From NCBI RefSeq assembly GCF_001885735.1, contig NZ_JXKG01000003.1:35865-99864 (forward strand): a stretch of 64,000 nt of DNA. Reading direction: 5' to 3'. The stretch is from Enterococcus canintestini. Lineage in GTDB: Bacteria > Bacillota > Bacilli > Lactobacillales > Enterococcaceae. A program made the position numbers and the translations under genes. Below the pieces are notes generated by a model that did no database searches, had not been told where the DNA came from, and saw only the letters and a program-made list of their open reading frames with translations. The stretch's first letter is position 1. Each line of letters opens with the position of its first letter. This document shows, one piece after another, positions 34,697 to 42,229 of the stretch.

Positions 34697-35158
34697 TTGT
34701 TACTCACAACTAGCAACGATGTTATGAAACTGAATGCAATACAACCGCAGTTAAAAACCATTAGCGACTTTATCAACAACTGGCAACAAGAGCCCTGGCA
34801 ATTTAAAGAAGAACGTTTAAGTGATAAAGTTATAGTTCGGCTTTTGAGCTATAAAACTGATACTTTTACAAATAGAAGTTGGGAAGCCCACAATCAAGAG
34901 ATTGATCTCCACTTCTTATTAGAGGGAAATGAACGTATCTACTTAGCAGATTCATCTCCTCTAAGTGCTGGTGAGTATCATGAAGAAGAAGATTATTACC
35001 TATTAGAAGGAACAAGCGCTCGCTATATTACTTTAAATAGCGAGTCCGGGAAAGAAAACTTTCTCTTACTTTGGACCCAAGAAGCACATAAAACTGGAGT
35101 TCAAGATATGCCTATTGCGAATACAGTCAAAAAAATGGTATTCAAAATTAGAAACTAA
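34697..35158 (+). CDS. YhcH/YjgK/YiaL family protein of the sialic-acid locus
   Basis: This 153-aa cupin-like protein has the family signature WEAHNQEIDLHFLLEGNERI and the metal-binding His/Glu pattern of the YhcH group (NanQ-type in E. coli, reported to act on sialic-acid anomers). Its position divergent from nanA supports a sialic-acid role. The start is a TTG 7 nt after GGAGG; later ATGs lack a site. Confidence 0.85.
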   Translation: MLLTTSNDVMKLNAIQPQLKTISDFINNWQQEPWQFKEERLSDKVIVRLLSYKTDTFTNRSWEAHNQEIDLHFLLEGNERIYLADSSPLSAGEYHEEEDYYLLEGTSARYITLNSESGKENFLLLWTQEAHKTGVQDMPIANTVKKMVFKIRN

Positions 35159-35238
35159 TTATCTTTTAGAAAAAACGAATACTTTAAAAGTAAGTAATTT
35201 TATTTTCAAAAAATGTTTTCTCTTTGTTTTCTTTGTTA

Positions 35239-35267
35239 TTTATAATTGTCAACATCCATGCTACAAT
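35239..35267 (+). promoter_or_regulatory. Extended -10 promoter of the first GNAT gene
   Basis: TTTATA, 17-bp spacer, TGC-TACAAT (extended -10) about 68 bp before the ATG. Confidence 0.5.
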
Positions 35268-35334
35268 GGAATGTATTGTTGGTTTTTTAAATTGAATTAA
35301 TTTATTTTTATTCACTAAAGGAGTTTTATGAAAC

Positions 35335-35829
35335 ATGGATTACAAATTGAAAATTTTAACTGAACAAGATTTACCGATAATTGCCACGCTTTGTGAAGAA
35401 GCAAGTGATTATATGGTATTAGCCACTGGTGAAACCAATCCAAAAAAAGAAGCGCTGGATTTATTAACCTCATTTCCACCGCAAAAAAGACTAGAAGATA
35501 AAACACTTTATGGTATTTTTGATGCCCATAACAATTTAATTGGTGTGCTGGATCTTATCCGCAACTATCCGACTACCAAAGCGTGGATGATTGGCTTACT
35601 TTTATTGTCGCCAACTACGCGGGGACAACAAATCGGTGAGCAAGTTCATGCCCAAATTGTCACACAAATCAAATCAGAAGGTGGCACCGAAATTCGCTTA
35701 GGTATTTTGAAAAATAATCCCCGAGCGCAAGAATTTTGGCAACGTCTTGGTTATACTTTCCAAGAAGAAAAAATTGGAACTGTCGCTGGCGTTTTGATGC
35801 CTGTTTATGCATTTAAACTTTCTCTTTAA
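35335..35829 (+). CDS. GNAT-family N-acetyltransferase
   Basis: This 164-aa protein has the acetyl-CoA binding loop TTRGQQIGEQVHAQIV and the C-terminal GNAT motif LGILKNNPRAQEFWQRLGY. Substrate unknown. Another GNAT gene starts 25 nt after the stop. Confidence 0.88.
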   Translation: MDYKLKILTEQDLPIIATLCEEASDYMVLATGETNPKKEALDLLTSFPPQKRLEDKTLYGIFDAHNNLIGVLDLIRNYPTTKAWMIGLLLLSPTTRGQQIGEQVHAQIVTQIKSEGGTEIRLGILKNNPRAQEFWQRLGYTFQEEKIGTVAGVLMPVYAFKLSL

Positions 35830-35854
35830 TATCAAACTAAAACTAGGTGATAAA

Positions 35855-36403
35855 ATGACACAAAAAAACGATGATTTATCCTTAGATACTTTATTAATAA
35901 GCCAAGATTTTTTACCAATTACTACTAAAGCAAATGATAATCTCAACTCTACATTTTATGTCATCCCTAAAAATAAGCGGACAAAGCAACTCCTTCAACA
36001 ATTAACGCTACTATGGCATCAGAGTGTTCTTACCAGTCATGATTTTTTGACACCGACAGATATTGTGGCGATTAAACCAGAAGTCACACAAGGTTTAAGT
36101 CAAATTGAAACACTGATTCTTGCAATCAAAGATCACAAGCCACAAGCCTTTATGGGTATTGCAGAAAATAAAATTGAAATGCTTTTTATCGCACCTTCTT
36201 TTCAAGGTAAAGGACTAGGAAAAGCATTGCTAAATTTAGCTGAAACAAACTATCAGGTCCAATTTGTGGATGTAAATGAACAAAATAAATCCGCTGTCGC
36301 TTTTTATCACAAGATGGGCTTTCAAATTATGAATCGCTCACCTTTAGATGATGCATCGCGACCTTTTCCAATCTTACATTTAACAAACAAAACTTCATTT
36401 TAA
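35855..36403 (+). CDS. GNAT-family N-acetyltransferase
   Basis: This 182-aa protein has the acetyl-CoA loop PSFQGKGLGKALLNLAE and VDVNEQNKSAVAFYHKMGF. The preceding segment VLTSHDFLT resembles the YafP/PhnO-like group. The start at 35855 has AGGTG 5 nt before; the longer frame overlaps the upstream gene. It ends in the hairpin element at 36411-36575. Confidence 0.88.
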   Translation: MTQKNDDLSLDTLLISQDFLPITTKANDNLNSTFYVIPKNKRTKQLLQQLTLLWHQSVLTSHDFLTPTDIVAIKPEVTQGLSQIETLILAIKDHKPQAFMGIAENKIEMLFIAPSFQGKGLGKALLNLAETNYQVQFVDVNEQNKSAVAFYHKMGFQIMNRSPLDDASRPFPILHLTNKTSF

Positions 36404-36410
36404 GCAAAAG

Positions 36411-36575
36411 TGGTTGTGATAGAAGCGACTAGCTTTAAGAAATAAGAGGAAATTCCCTAAAATTGTTTTTCAAATTTTTGGGAGTTTCCTCTTATTTTCG
36501 AAGAAGCTGCTTTTGTCATTCCGTTTATTCAGAAACAGGAGGTGTGACAAGACGTCACACCTTCTTTTTAACAAC
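36411..36575. repeat. Dispersed palindrome element with terminator hairpin
   Basis: The first part is a long imperfect inverted repeat (left TGATAGAAGC...AATAAGAGGAAA, right TTTCCTCTTATTTTCG...GCTTTTGTCA). The second is a compact hairpin GAGGTGTGAC-AAGAC-GTCACACCTTC with TTTTT, the likely terminator of the GNAT genes. The second part is shared with 25508-25592 (reversed) and 55561-55626. Confidence 0.7.
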
Positions 36576-36629
36576 AAATGAACAGACCATTCATCTCATT
36601 TTTTGCTTATTTTTGGTAAGTGTTTTTCT

Positions 36630-36658
36630 TTGCCCCCCTTTGTTAAAAAAGGTACTAT
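36630..36658 (+). promoter_or_regulatory. Promoter of the CoA-disulfide-reductase-like gene
   Basis: TTGCCC, 17-bp spacer, TACTAT; 34 bp before the GTG start. Confidence 0.65.
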
Positions 36659-36692
36659 ACAAGTAAGTTAGAAAAAAAAGGAGCTGTTGTTT

Positions 36693-38309
36693 GTGAAAAT
36701 TATCGTTGTTGGTGGCGTAGCCGGTGGCCCTTCTTTTGCCACGCGTTTACGTCGCTTGAATGAAACTCACGAAATCGTTTTATATGAACGAGGAGAAAAT
36801 ATTTCTTTTGCTAGTTGTGCGCTACCTTATTATTTGGGTGGTGTAATTAAAGATCGTGATAGTTTGATTGAACGGACCCCTGCCCAATTAAAAGAAAAAA
36901 ATAATATCGATGTTTTTATTGAACACGAAGTTACCAGTATTGATCCTGTCAATAAAACAGTCAATGTCAAAAATTTGGCAGACGGAACGAATAAAACCGA
37001 TCATTACGATCGTCTAATCCTTGCTTCAGGTGCTCGTCCAACTTTGCCACCAATTAAAGGGGCACAAGAAGCTAAAAATGGATTTATTTTACGTAATGTT
37101 ACTCATGCAGACAAAATTATGAACTTCTTAGAGGCTGAAAATCCACAAAGTGTAACAGTTTTAGGCGCTGGTGTTATGGGCTTAGAATTAGCAGAAAACT
37201 TTAAAGAACGCGGTCTTGACGTGACATTAATTGATCAATTACCACAAGTTGCATTCCCATATGATACTGAAATTGCTGATTTAGTTTACGATCATTTAGT
37301 TGAACATGGTTTACATGTAATTTTAAATACAACCGTCACTGAAATTAGCGATAACGGCCACACTGTCCACTTATCAAATGGCGATACATTGAAAACCGAT
37401 ATGATTATTTTCGCCACCGGTGTTGCGCCAAATAATGAACTAGCGGCTTCTGCTGGGATTGATTTATCCAAATCTGGTCAAGTAAAAGTAGATAATCGCT
37501 TGCAAACAAACGTGGAAGATATTTACGCAATTGGTGATATTATCGAAACTACAAGTATTGTCACTGGTCTACCAACACCAAGTATGCTTTCCAGTGCCGC
37601 TAATCGCCAAGGCCATTTACTTGCGGATATTATTAATGGTGCGGACTTACATTACCGTGGCTATTTAGGTAGTGGTGTAGCGAAAATTTTTGACTATACT
37701 GCAAGTTATACTGGTTTGACTGAACATATGTTAAAAGCAGCTGGGATTACCAATTATAAAACAATTTTTATTACACCATTTGATCATGCCTATTTCTATC
37801 CTGGGGCGGAACGATTAAACTTGAAATTAATTTTTGACGGAGAAACTGGTAAAATTTTAGGAGCGCAAGCAGTTGGTAAAAAAGGCGTCGACAAACGAAT
37901 TGGTCAATTATCAGTTGCCATCACCGGCAATTTGACTGTCTTTGATTTACCAGACCTTGAAATTCCTTATTCACCGCCTTATTCTTCTTCCCGAGATGTG
38001 GTGAATATCGCCGGTTACGTTGGAATTAACCAAGTAACGAAAGTCGCTGAAACAATTGATGTTGCTGAAATTCCAGCAGAAGACTTTAAAACTGCTTATT
38101 TCTTAGACGTTAGAGAAGCAGGCAAAGCCAAAAGCGGTAGTGTCGAAGCGACCGCCAATATTCCATTAAGTGAATTACGCGAACGTATCACTGAAATTCC
38201 CAAAGATAAAAAAGTCTATTTGACTTTCCGTAAAGGATTAAATACGTATACTGCTGCCCGTATTTTAGCTGGCTTTGGTATTAAAGCGATCATGATTGAA
38301 GAAAATTAA
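36693..38309 (+). CDS. CoA-disulfide reductase-like FAD oxidoreductase with degenerate C-terminal rhodanese domain
   Basis: This 538-aa flavoprotein has an N-terminal FAD motif IIVVGGVAGGPSFATRLRR, the single redox Cys in SFASCALPYYLGG (CoADR type), an NAD motif VTVLGAGVMGLELAENF, and EDIYAIGDIIETT for FAD. The C-terminal rhodanese-like domain (about 465-538) has FLDVREAGKAKSGSVEATAN, but the active-site loop reads VYLTFRKGLNTY, so the catalytic Cys position is Phe. The expected role is reduction of CoA disulfide, persulfide or polysulfide with NAD(P)H. GTG start, 9 nt after AAGGAG. Confidence 0.88.
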   Translation: MKIIVVGGVAGGPSFATRLRRLNETHEIVLYERGENISFASCALPYYLGGVIKDRDSLIERTPAQLKEKNNIDVFIEHEVTSIDPVNKTVNVKNLADGTNKTDHYDRLILASGARPTLPPIKGAQEAKNGFILRNVTHADKIMNFLEAENPQSVTVLGAGVMGLELAENFKERGLDVTLIDQLPQVAFPYDTEIADLVYDHLVEHGLHVILNTTVTEISDNGHTVHLSNGDTLKTDMIIFATGVAPNNELAASAGIDLSKSGQVKVDNRLQTNVEDIYAIGDIIETTSIVTGLPTPSMLSSAANRQGHLLADIINGADLHYRGYLGSGVAKIFDYTASYTGLTEHMLKAAGITNYKTIFITPFDHAYFYPGAERLNLKLIFDGETGKILGAQAVGKKGVDKRIGQLSVAITGNLTVFDLPDLEIPYSPPYSSSRDVVNIAGYVGINQVTKVAETIDVAEIPAEDFKTAYFLDVREAGKAKSGSVEATANIPLSELRERITEIPKDKKVYLTFRKGLNTYTAARILAGFGIKAIMIEEN

Positions 38310-38318
38310 AATAACTTT

Positions 38319-38354
38319 TGGGGCTGTGGCATAAACTTGCTATAGCCCTTTTCA
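38319..38354 (+). terminator. Rho-independent terminator
   Basis: Imperfect stem GGGCTGTGGC/GCTATAGCCC followed by TTTTC. Confidence 0.6.
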
Positions 38355-38377
38355 TTAATACGTAGCTTTTGGTTATA

Positions 38378-38450
38378 AAAAAACAGTGGCTAAAAGGAAA
38401 ACTCGCTCTTCTTACAGATGAGTAAATTTCCTTTTATACCACTGTTTTTA
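38378..38450. terminator. Bidirectional hairpin terminator
   Basis: AAAACAGTGG...AAAAGGAAA and TTTCCTTTT...CCACTGTTTTT form a long interrupted stem between convergent genes. Confidence 0.8.
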
Positions 38451-38459
38451 TTCTATTAA

Positions 38460-39062
38460 CTAACGATAAACCGGTTTTAAATGGGTAGCAGTAAAGATTG
38501 CTTTAACTAAAATCGGCGTTAAAATTACCGCCCCAATCACTTCACTTACCCCATTTGTTGCCACAATTGTTGCTAAAACTTTTAATAAACCAGAAGGATC
38601 AACACCATAAGCGGATGCGACTGGTCCTGTGTAAATCGTCCCCATAAAAGTTAAAACTAAAATTGTATTGGTTAGTGTACCACCAATCGCTGCTAAAATA
38701 GAAGCGACATAAAGATTTTCATTTTTCTTATACCACCAGTGGAACAAAAATCCTGCCACTAACCCCACTAAAACTCGAGGTACAACAGACACAATTGGAT
38801 TAGTAAAAACCATTGTATCTAAAGGTGTGGTAGGTGAAGTGAAAGCACGAATAATCGTGCAAATTCCCCAAACTAATCCAACAAACATGCCGTCTTTTGT
38901 TCCTAAAACAATTGCAGCTACAATAACCGTAATATGAATAATCGTTAAGCTTGTAATCCCCAATGGAATAAAGCCTAAAAAAGGTACCATCGCTTGTAAA
39001 ATAATAATAGCAATTAAAATGGCCCGAATGGCAATGCGATAACTTTTACTTTTCGTATTCAT
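38460..39062 (-). CDS. ECF transporter S component, substrate unknown
   Basis: This 200-aa protein has about six TM segments and the ECF S-component layout: AIRAILIAIIILQAMVPF, then FIPLGITSLTIIHITVIVAA, GLVWGICTIIRA, and VPRVLVGLVAGFLFHWWYK. It would capture a vitamin or similar nutrient and join shared EcfA/A'/T subunits encoded elsewhere. The pattern is nearest to pantothenate- or folate-type S components, but no call is made. It is divergent from a TetR regulator, with two palindromic operators between them, so expression is probably repressed by it. Confidence 0.85.
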   Translation of the reverse strand: MNTKSKSYRIAIRAILIAIIILQAMVPFLGFIPLGITSLTIIHITVIVAAIVLGTKDGMFVGLVWGICTIIRAFTSPTTPLDTMVFTNPIVSVVPRVLVGLVAGFLFHWWYKKNENLYVASILAAIGGTLTNTILVLTFMGTIYTGPVASAYGVDPSGLLKVLATIVATNGVSEVIGAVILTPILVKAIFTATHLKPVYR

Positions 39063-39088
39063 TTGAGTTCTCCTTTTGATTCTATTAT

Positions 39089-39106
39089 AATGACACTAGT
39101 GTCATT
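39089..39106. promoter_or_regulatory. TetR operator 1
   Basis: AATGACACTAGTGTCATT is a perfect 18-bp palindrome. It abuts a TATAAT-like -10 for the leftward gene (39084-39089) and covers a possible -35 for the rightward TetR gene. Confidence 0.85.
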
Positions 39107-39124
39107 GAAATGATTATACAAGAA

Positions 39125-39142
39125 AATGACACACGTGTCACT
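39125..39142. promoter_or_regulatory. TetR operator 2
   Basis: AATGACACACGTGTCACT has the same TGACAC-N2-GTGTCA core, centred 36 bp from operator 1 and 16 bp before the tetR start. Confidence 0.85.
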
Positions 39143-39158
39143 AATTTGAGGTGAGAAA

Positions 39159-39758
39159 ATGAAAAATTTATCTAATGCCGAACGCAAACGGCAAAAAAGA
39201 GAAGCCATTTTAACTAGCGCCCGTCAAGTTTTTCGCCAAAAAGGCTTAATAGACGTGACGATGAAAGACATAATCGAAGCCACCGGTATCAGTCGGGGTG
39301 GCATTTATTTGTACTTTGATTCTGTGGATCAAATATTTATGGAAGTCATTAAACAGCGGTCCAATCGCAAATTTGATGACATTCGCCAAGCTATCACTAA
39401 AAATCCGCCCTTTGAAGAATTGTTAAATGACTATTTTACAAGTCATGAAGATCGGTTGTTAAATCAAATGGATAACAGTTTATTACGCTCCATGTATGAA
39501 TATTATTTTACCCATAAAACAGCAGCTGATCATAAATTCCAACAAGAACAACTCGCCGCAACTAAAAAAACCATTCTGGCTATTTTGGAATTAGGAGTTA
39601 CTCAAGGCGTTTTAAAAGATGAAAAAATCGCAGAAATTGCGGAAAATTTTATGTTTATGATTGAAGGCATGAGTGTGATGGCCCTCACTGGTGGTATCAC
39701 CCAACAACAGTTAGATGAACAATTTGACTTGATGAAAAAAATGTTACCCAAAGTTTAA
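39159..39758 (+). CDS. TetR/AcrR-family transcriptional regulator
   Basis: This 199-aa protein has the TetR N-terminal HTH (REAILTSARQVFRQKGLI, MKDIIEATGISRGGIYLYF) and an all-helical ligand domain. Two matching palindromes directly upstream indicate autoregulation and control of the divergent ECF S component. The ligand is unknown and may relate to the transported compound. GAGGTG ribosome site. Confidence 0.92.
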   Translation: MKNLSNAERKRQKREAILTSARQVFRQKGLIDVTMKDIIEATGISRGGIYLYFDSVDQIFMEVIKQRSNRKFDDIRQAITKNPPFEELLNDYFTSHEDRLLNQMDNSLLRSMYEYYFTHKTAADHKFQQEQLAATKKTILAILELGVTQGVLKDEKIAEIAENFMFMIEGMSVMALTGGITQQQLDEQFDLMKKMLPKV

Positions 39759-39778
39759 TAAATTAGGAAAACAAGTTA

Positions 39779-39870
39779 AAAAGACCGATGACAAAACAAA
39801 CATTTTAACGTATCACTAAAGGGCTTGCCTTCAAAAGATACTTTAAAACTTTTTTGTCATTGGTCTTTAT
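39779..39870. terminator. Bidirectional hairpin terminator
   Basis: AAAGACCGATGACAAAA pairs with TTTTGTCATTGGTCTTT, with an inner GTATC/GATAC stem; between the convergent tetR and esterase genes. Confidence 0.8.
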
Positions 39871-39907
39871 TTGAAACTTTTATTTTTAGGCAACACTTTT
39901 CTGACTA

Positions 39908-40786
39908 CTAATCAGCAGCAAAAAATTCGCCCATTTCATCCACATAAGGTAACGATTCTTTTAAAGGATACACGACAAAATCATGCATCATATCTGGAAC
40001 AATGACTAAATTTAGCGTTGTACCTTTAACGTGGGCTACTTTTTCTTTTAAACGTAAAACATCGGGATATAAAATTTCGGCTGTGCCACTGATCACGAAA
40101 AGCTCCCCTAAGTCTTGAAATGTTCCATAAATAGGAGAAACAAGTGGATTATCTACCGCTAAATTGCCCGCATAAGTAGCGCCAGCTTGCATCAATAAAT
40201 CTTTTTCCAACAAAACATCTTTTGCTTCTAATTCATCTGAACGAGGATCGCTCACTGAAACATCAAGCCAAGGAGAGGCTAAAGCTAATTTTTGCGGACG
40301 TCTTAGGGTACCTTCATCTCTTAGATGCTGTGCCAAACTAACGGCCAACCCCCCACCAGCAGAATCACCAAAGAGATATATTTCATCATCTGGGTATAAT
40401 TGACGCAAATGATAAAAAGCAGCTTTAGTGGCAGATAGCGTTTTTTCTGCTGTCGCTTCTGGTGCTAGAGGATAGTCAAAGTAACTAACTTTCAAATTAA
40501 AACGGCTAACAAAACGTTCTTGAATTTGTTTATGAAAAGGAGACGCTTCTAAGGCATAACCTCCACCGTGTAAATACAGCACGTGTTTTTTAGTTACATG
40601 TGGGGGGAAAAGCGTAATCAATTCTCGCCCGCTAATTTGACTGCGTTTTTGCGGAATGTCGCTATTTTCTAATTGGCGAATGTTAATTTTACGTCGTTTT
40701 GGTGGCGTCACCATGGCGATACCCACAAGCTTTTTCATTTGAATTACTTTGAATACTTGTTTAACCAATTTGGCAGAATAACGCAT
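39908..40786 (-). CDS. Alpha/beta hydrolase, HSL-type acetyl esterase
   Basis: This 292-aa protein has YLHGGGYALEASPFHKQ (oxyanion hole), the nucleophile motif LFGDSAGGGLAVSLAQH, and a catalytic His near MMHDFVVYP. It is a cytosolic carboxylesterase of the same family as the one at 3887 but only distantly similar. Ribosome site AAAGGAGGGG. It is divergent from the membrane acyltransferase; the pair could add and remove acyl groups, but that is speculation. Confidence 0.88.
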   Translation of the reverse strand: MRYSAKLVKQVFKVIQMKKLVGIAMVTPPKRRKINIRQLENSDIPQKRSQISGRELITLFPPHVTKKHVLYLHGGGYALEASPFHKQIQERFVSRFNLKVSYFDYPLAPEATAEKTLSATKAAFYHLRQLYPDDEIYLFGDSAGGGLAVSLAQHLRDEGTLRRPQKLALASPWLDVSVSDPRSDELEAKDVLLEKDLLMQAGATYAGNLAVDNPLVSPIYGTFQDLGELFVISGTAEILYPDVLRLKEKVAHVKGTTLNLVIVPDMMHDFVVYPLKESLPYVDEMGEFFAAD

Positions 40787-40848
40787 CTCACCCCTCCTTT
40801 AAAAATGGTACAATAGTAATATCTCTAGCATAACTGACGGACTAGGAG

Positions 40849-41847
40849 GTGTCCATTATTTCAAAACAACGGGAATTACTTTTTGACAATTTAAGAGGTG
40901 TCCTAATCTTTTTAGTCGTTTTAGGTCACGCTTTAGAATATTTTCGCTTAACAAATCAAACAGCAGAATTTTTCTATGTCTTTATTTACCTGTTTCACAT
41001 GCCGGTCTTTATTTTTATTTCTGGCTATTTTTCTAAACAGGTCCAAAAAGGACGGAAAACAGCGGTCAAAACATTTCTGATTCCGTATCTTATTTTAAAC
41101 TTCATTTTAAGTATCATTTTGTTAATGATGGGTAAAATTGAAACTATCACGATTTTAAATCCCGGATGGACGCTGTGGTATTTGTATTGTATGTTCATCT
41201 GGCGCCTATTATTACCAGATTTAATTAAAGTACGGCACATTTTAATTTTTAGCTTTATCATCGGTATTTTTTCTGGTTTTTTAACTGAGTTTGGCACTTA
41301 CATGGCGCTGGCTCGGACATTAGGTTTTTTGCCGTTCTTTTTAGCAGGTTACTATACTGATCGCAAAATGATTGAAAAATTACGCCACTTTCCTTTTGCG
41401 CGTTTACTGGGCTTTATGGTGATTATATTAGGTTTAGTAACTGCTTTTCTTTGGGTCAAAGCTCCTTTACCACCGGAAATTTTATGGGGAGATCGTGCTT
41501 ATAATTTATTTGAAATCCCGCTGTGGCAAAATATTTTGGCTGATTTATACCTTTATGGGTTGGGATTTGCTTTTGTTTTCGCCTTTTTGGTGATGGCGAC
41601 TGAAAAACGACACTTTTATACTGTTTGGGGACAAAATACATTAGCGATTTATCTTTTACACATTTATCTAATTGCGCCGATTGTCCAAATTGGCGAATTT
41701 GTAGTAAACCCCATCTTACATGCTTTAATTTTAATCGGCGGCTCCCTTTTAACCGTCTATATTTTATCTCGCCCGAAAGTGACACATCGTCTAAGTATCG
41801 TCTTAAAACAAATCAATCATTGGATTATGCCCGATAAGAAAAGCTAA
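40849..41847 (+). CDS. Acyltransferase-3 family membrane protein (start codon uncertain)
   Basis: This protein of about 330 aa has about ten TM segments and the family N-terminal motif LFDNLRGVLIFLVVLGHALE (catalytic-type His) followed by FHMPVFIFISGYFSK. It is an O-acyltransferase for sugars or wall polymers. The only standard start in frame is a GTG at 40849-40851, which overlaps the AGGAGG site (40844-40849); a TAG stop lies at 40843-40845. With normal spacing the start would be ATT at 40855 or 40858. So it either uses a rare ATT start or a poor GTG, or has lost an ATG. Confidence 0.85.
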   Translation: MSIISKQRELLFDNLRGVLIFLVVLGHALEYFRLTNQTAEFFYVFIYLFHMPVFIFISGYFSKQVQKGRKTAVKTFLIPYLILNFILSIILLMMGKIETITILNPGWTLWYLYCMFIWRLLLPDLIKVRHILIFSFIIGIFSGFLTEFGTYMALARTLGFLPFFLAGYYTDRKMIEKLRHFPFARLLGFMVIILGLVTAFLWVKAPLPPEILWGDRAYNLFEIPLWQNILADLYLYGLGFAFVFAFLVMATEKRHFYTVWGQNTLAIYLLHIYLIAPIVQIGEFVVNPILHALILIGGSLLTVYILSRPKVTHRLSIVLKQINHWIMPDKKS

Positions 41848-41952
41848 ATGAACTCGCACAACTCGCTAGCAATAAGATGGAATTTTAATAAATTGTTTCC
41901 CAAATTTCTTGAAATTTCAGCTTATTGTCGCAGCGAGTTAGTTCATTTTGCT
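41842..41952. repeat. Structured repeat unit 1 (nested hairpin, 111 nt)
   Basis: Nested stems: AGCTAAATGAAC/GTTCATTTTGCT (outer), AACTCGCT/AGCGAGTT (middle), CAATAAG/CTTATTG and GAATTT/AAATTTC (inner), with a conserved AAATTGTTTCCCAAATTT apex. It overlaps the stop of the acyltransferase gene. Units 2 and 3 have the same plan with different but still complementary stems. Confidence 0.8.
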
Positions 41953-41966
41953 AGACACCTAGAAAA

Positions 41967-42074
41967 GCTACGCAAACGCGCTTAACTCTTCAGCATTAAG
42001 GCGGAATGATACGAAATTGCTCCTCAAATTTCTTAGCATTTCGACTTAATGTCGCCAAGAGTTCGTTTGTGTGC
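41967..42074. repeat. Structured repeat unit 2 (108 nt)
   Basis: Outer arms GCTACGCAAACG/CGTTTGTGTGC, middle AACTCTT/AAGAGTT, inner ATTAAG/CTTAAT and GGAATG/CATTTC, apex AAATTGCTCCTCAAATTT. AAAAGCT flanks the units at about 41839, 41964 and 42085. Confidence 0.8.
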
Positions 42075-42173
42075 TGGATCAAAAGAAAAGCTAAAGACAG
42101 TGGGTAACTCTTTTTTAATCCGAGCAAATTCACCCAATTGCTTATGATAATCAAATATCTCCATTATCAACTA

Positions 42174-42229
42174 AAAAACTGACACAAACTGCCAACTGAA
42201 AATTCAGTGCAACTTGTGTCAGTTTTTTT
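42174..42229. terminator. Terminator of MFS gene
   Basis: AACTGACACAA/TTGTGTCAGTT stem with an inner ACTGAA/TTCAGT and T/A runs on both sides; convergent position. Confidence 0.85.

Noticed and set aside
36463-36666. Plus-strand ORF of 67 aa downstream of the GNAT genes
   Set aside because: It runs through the hairpin element and the promoter of the next gene, and its start has no ribosome site.
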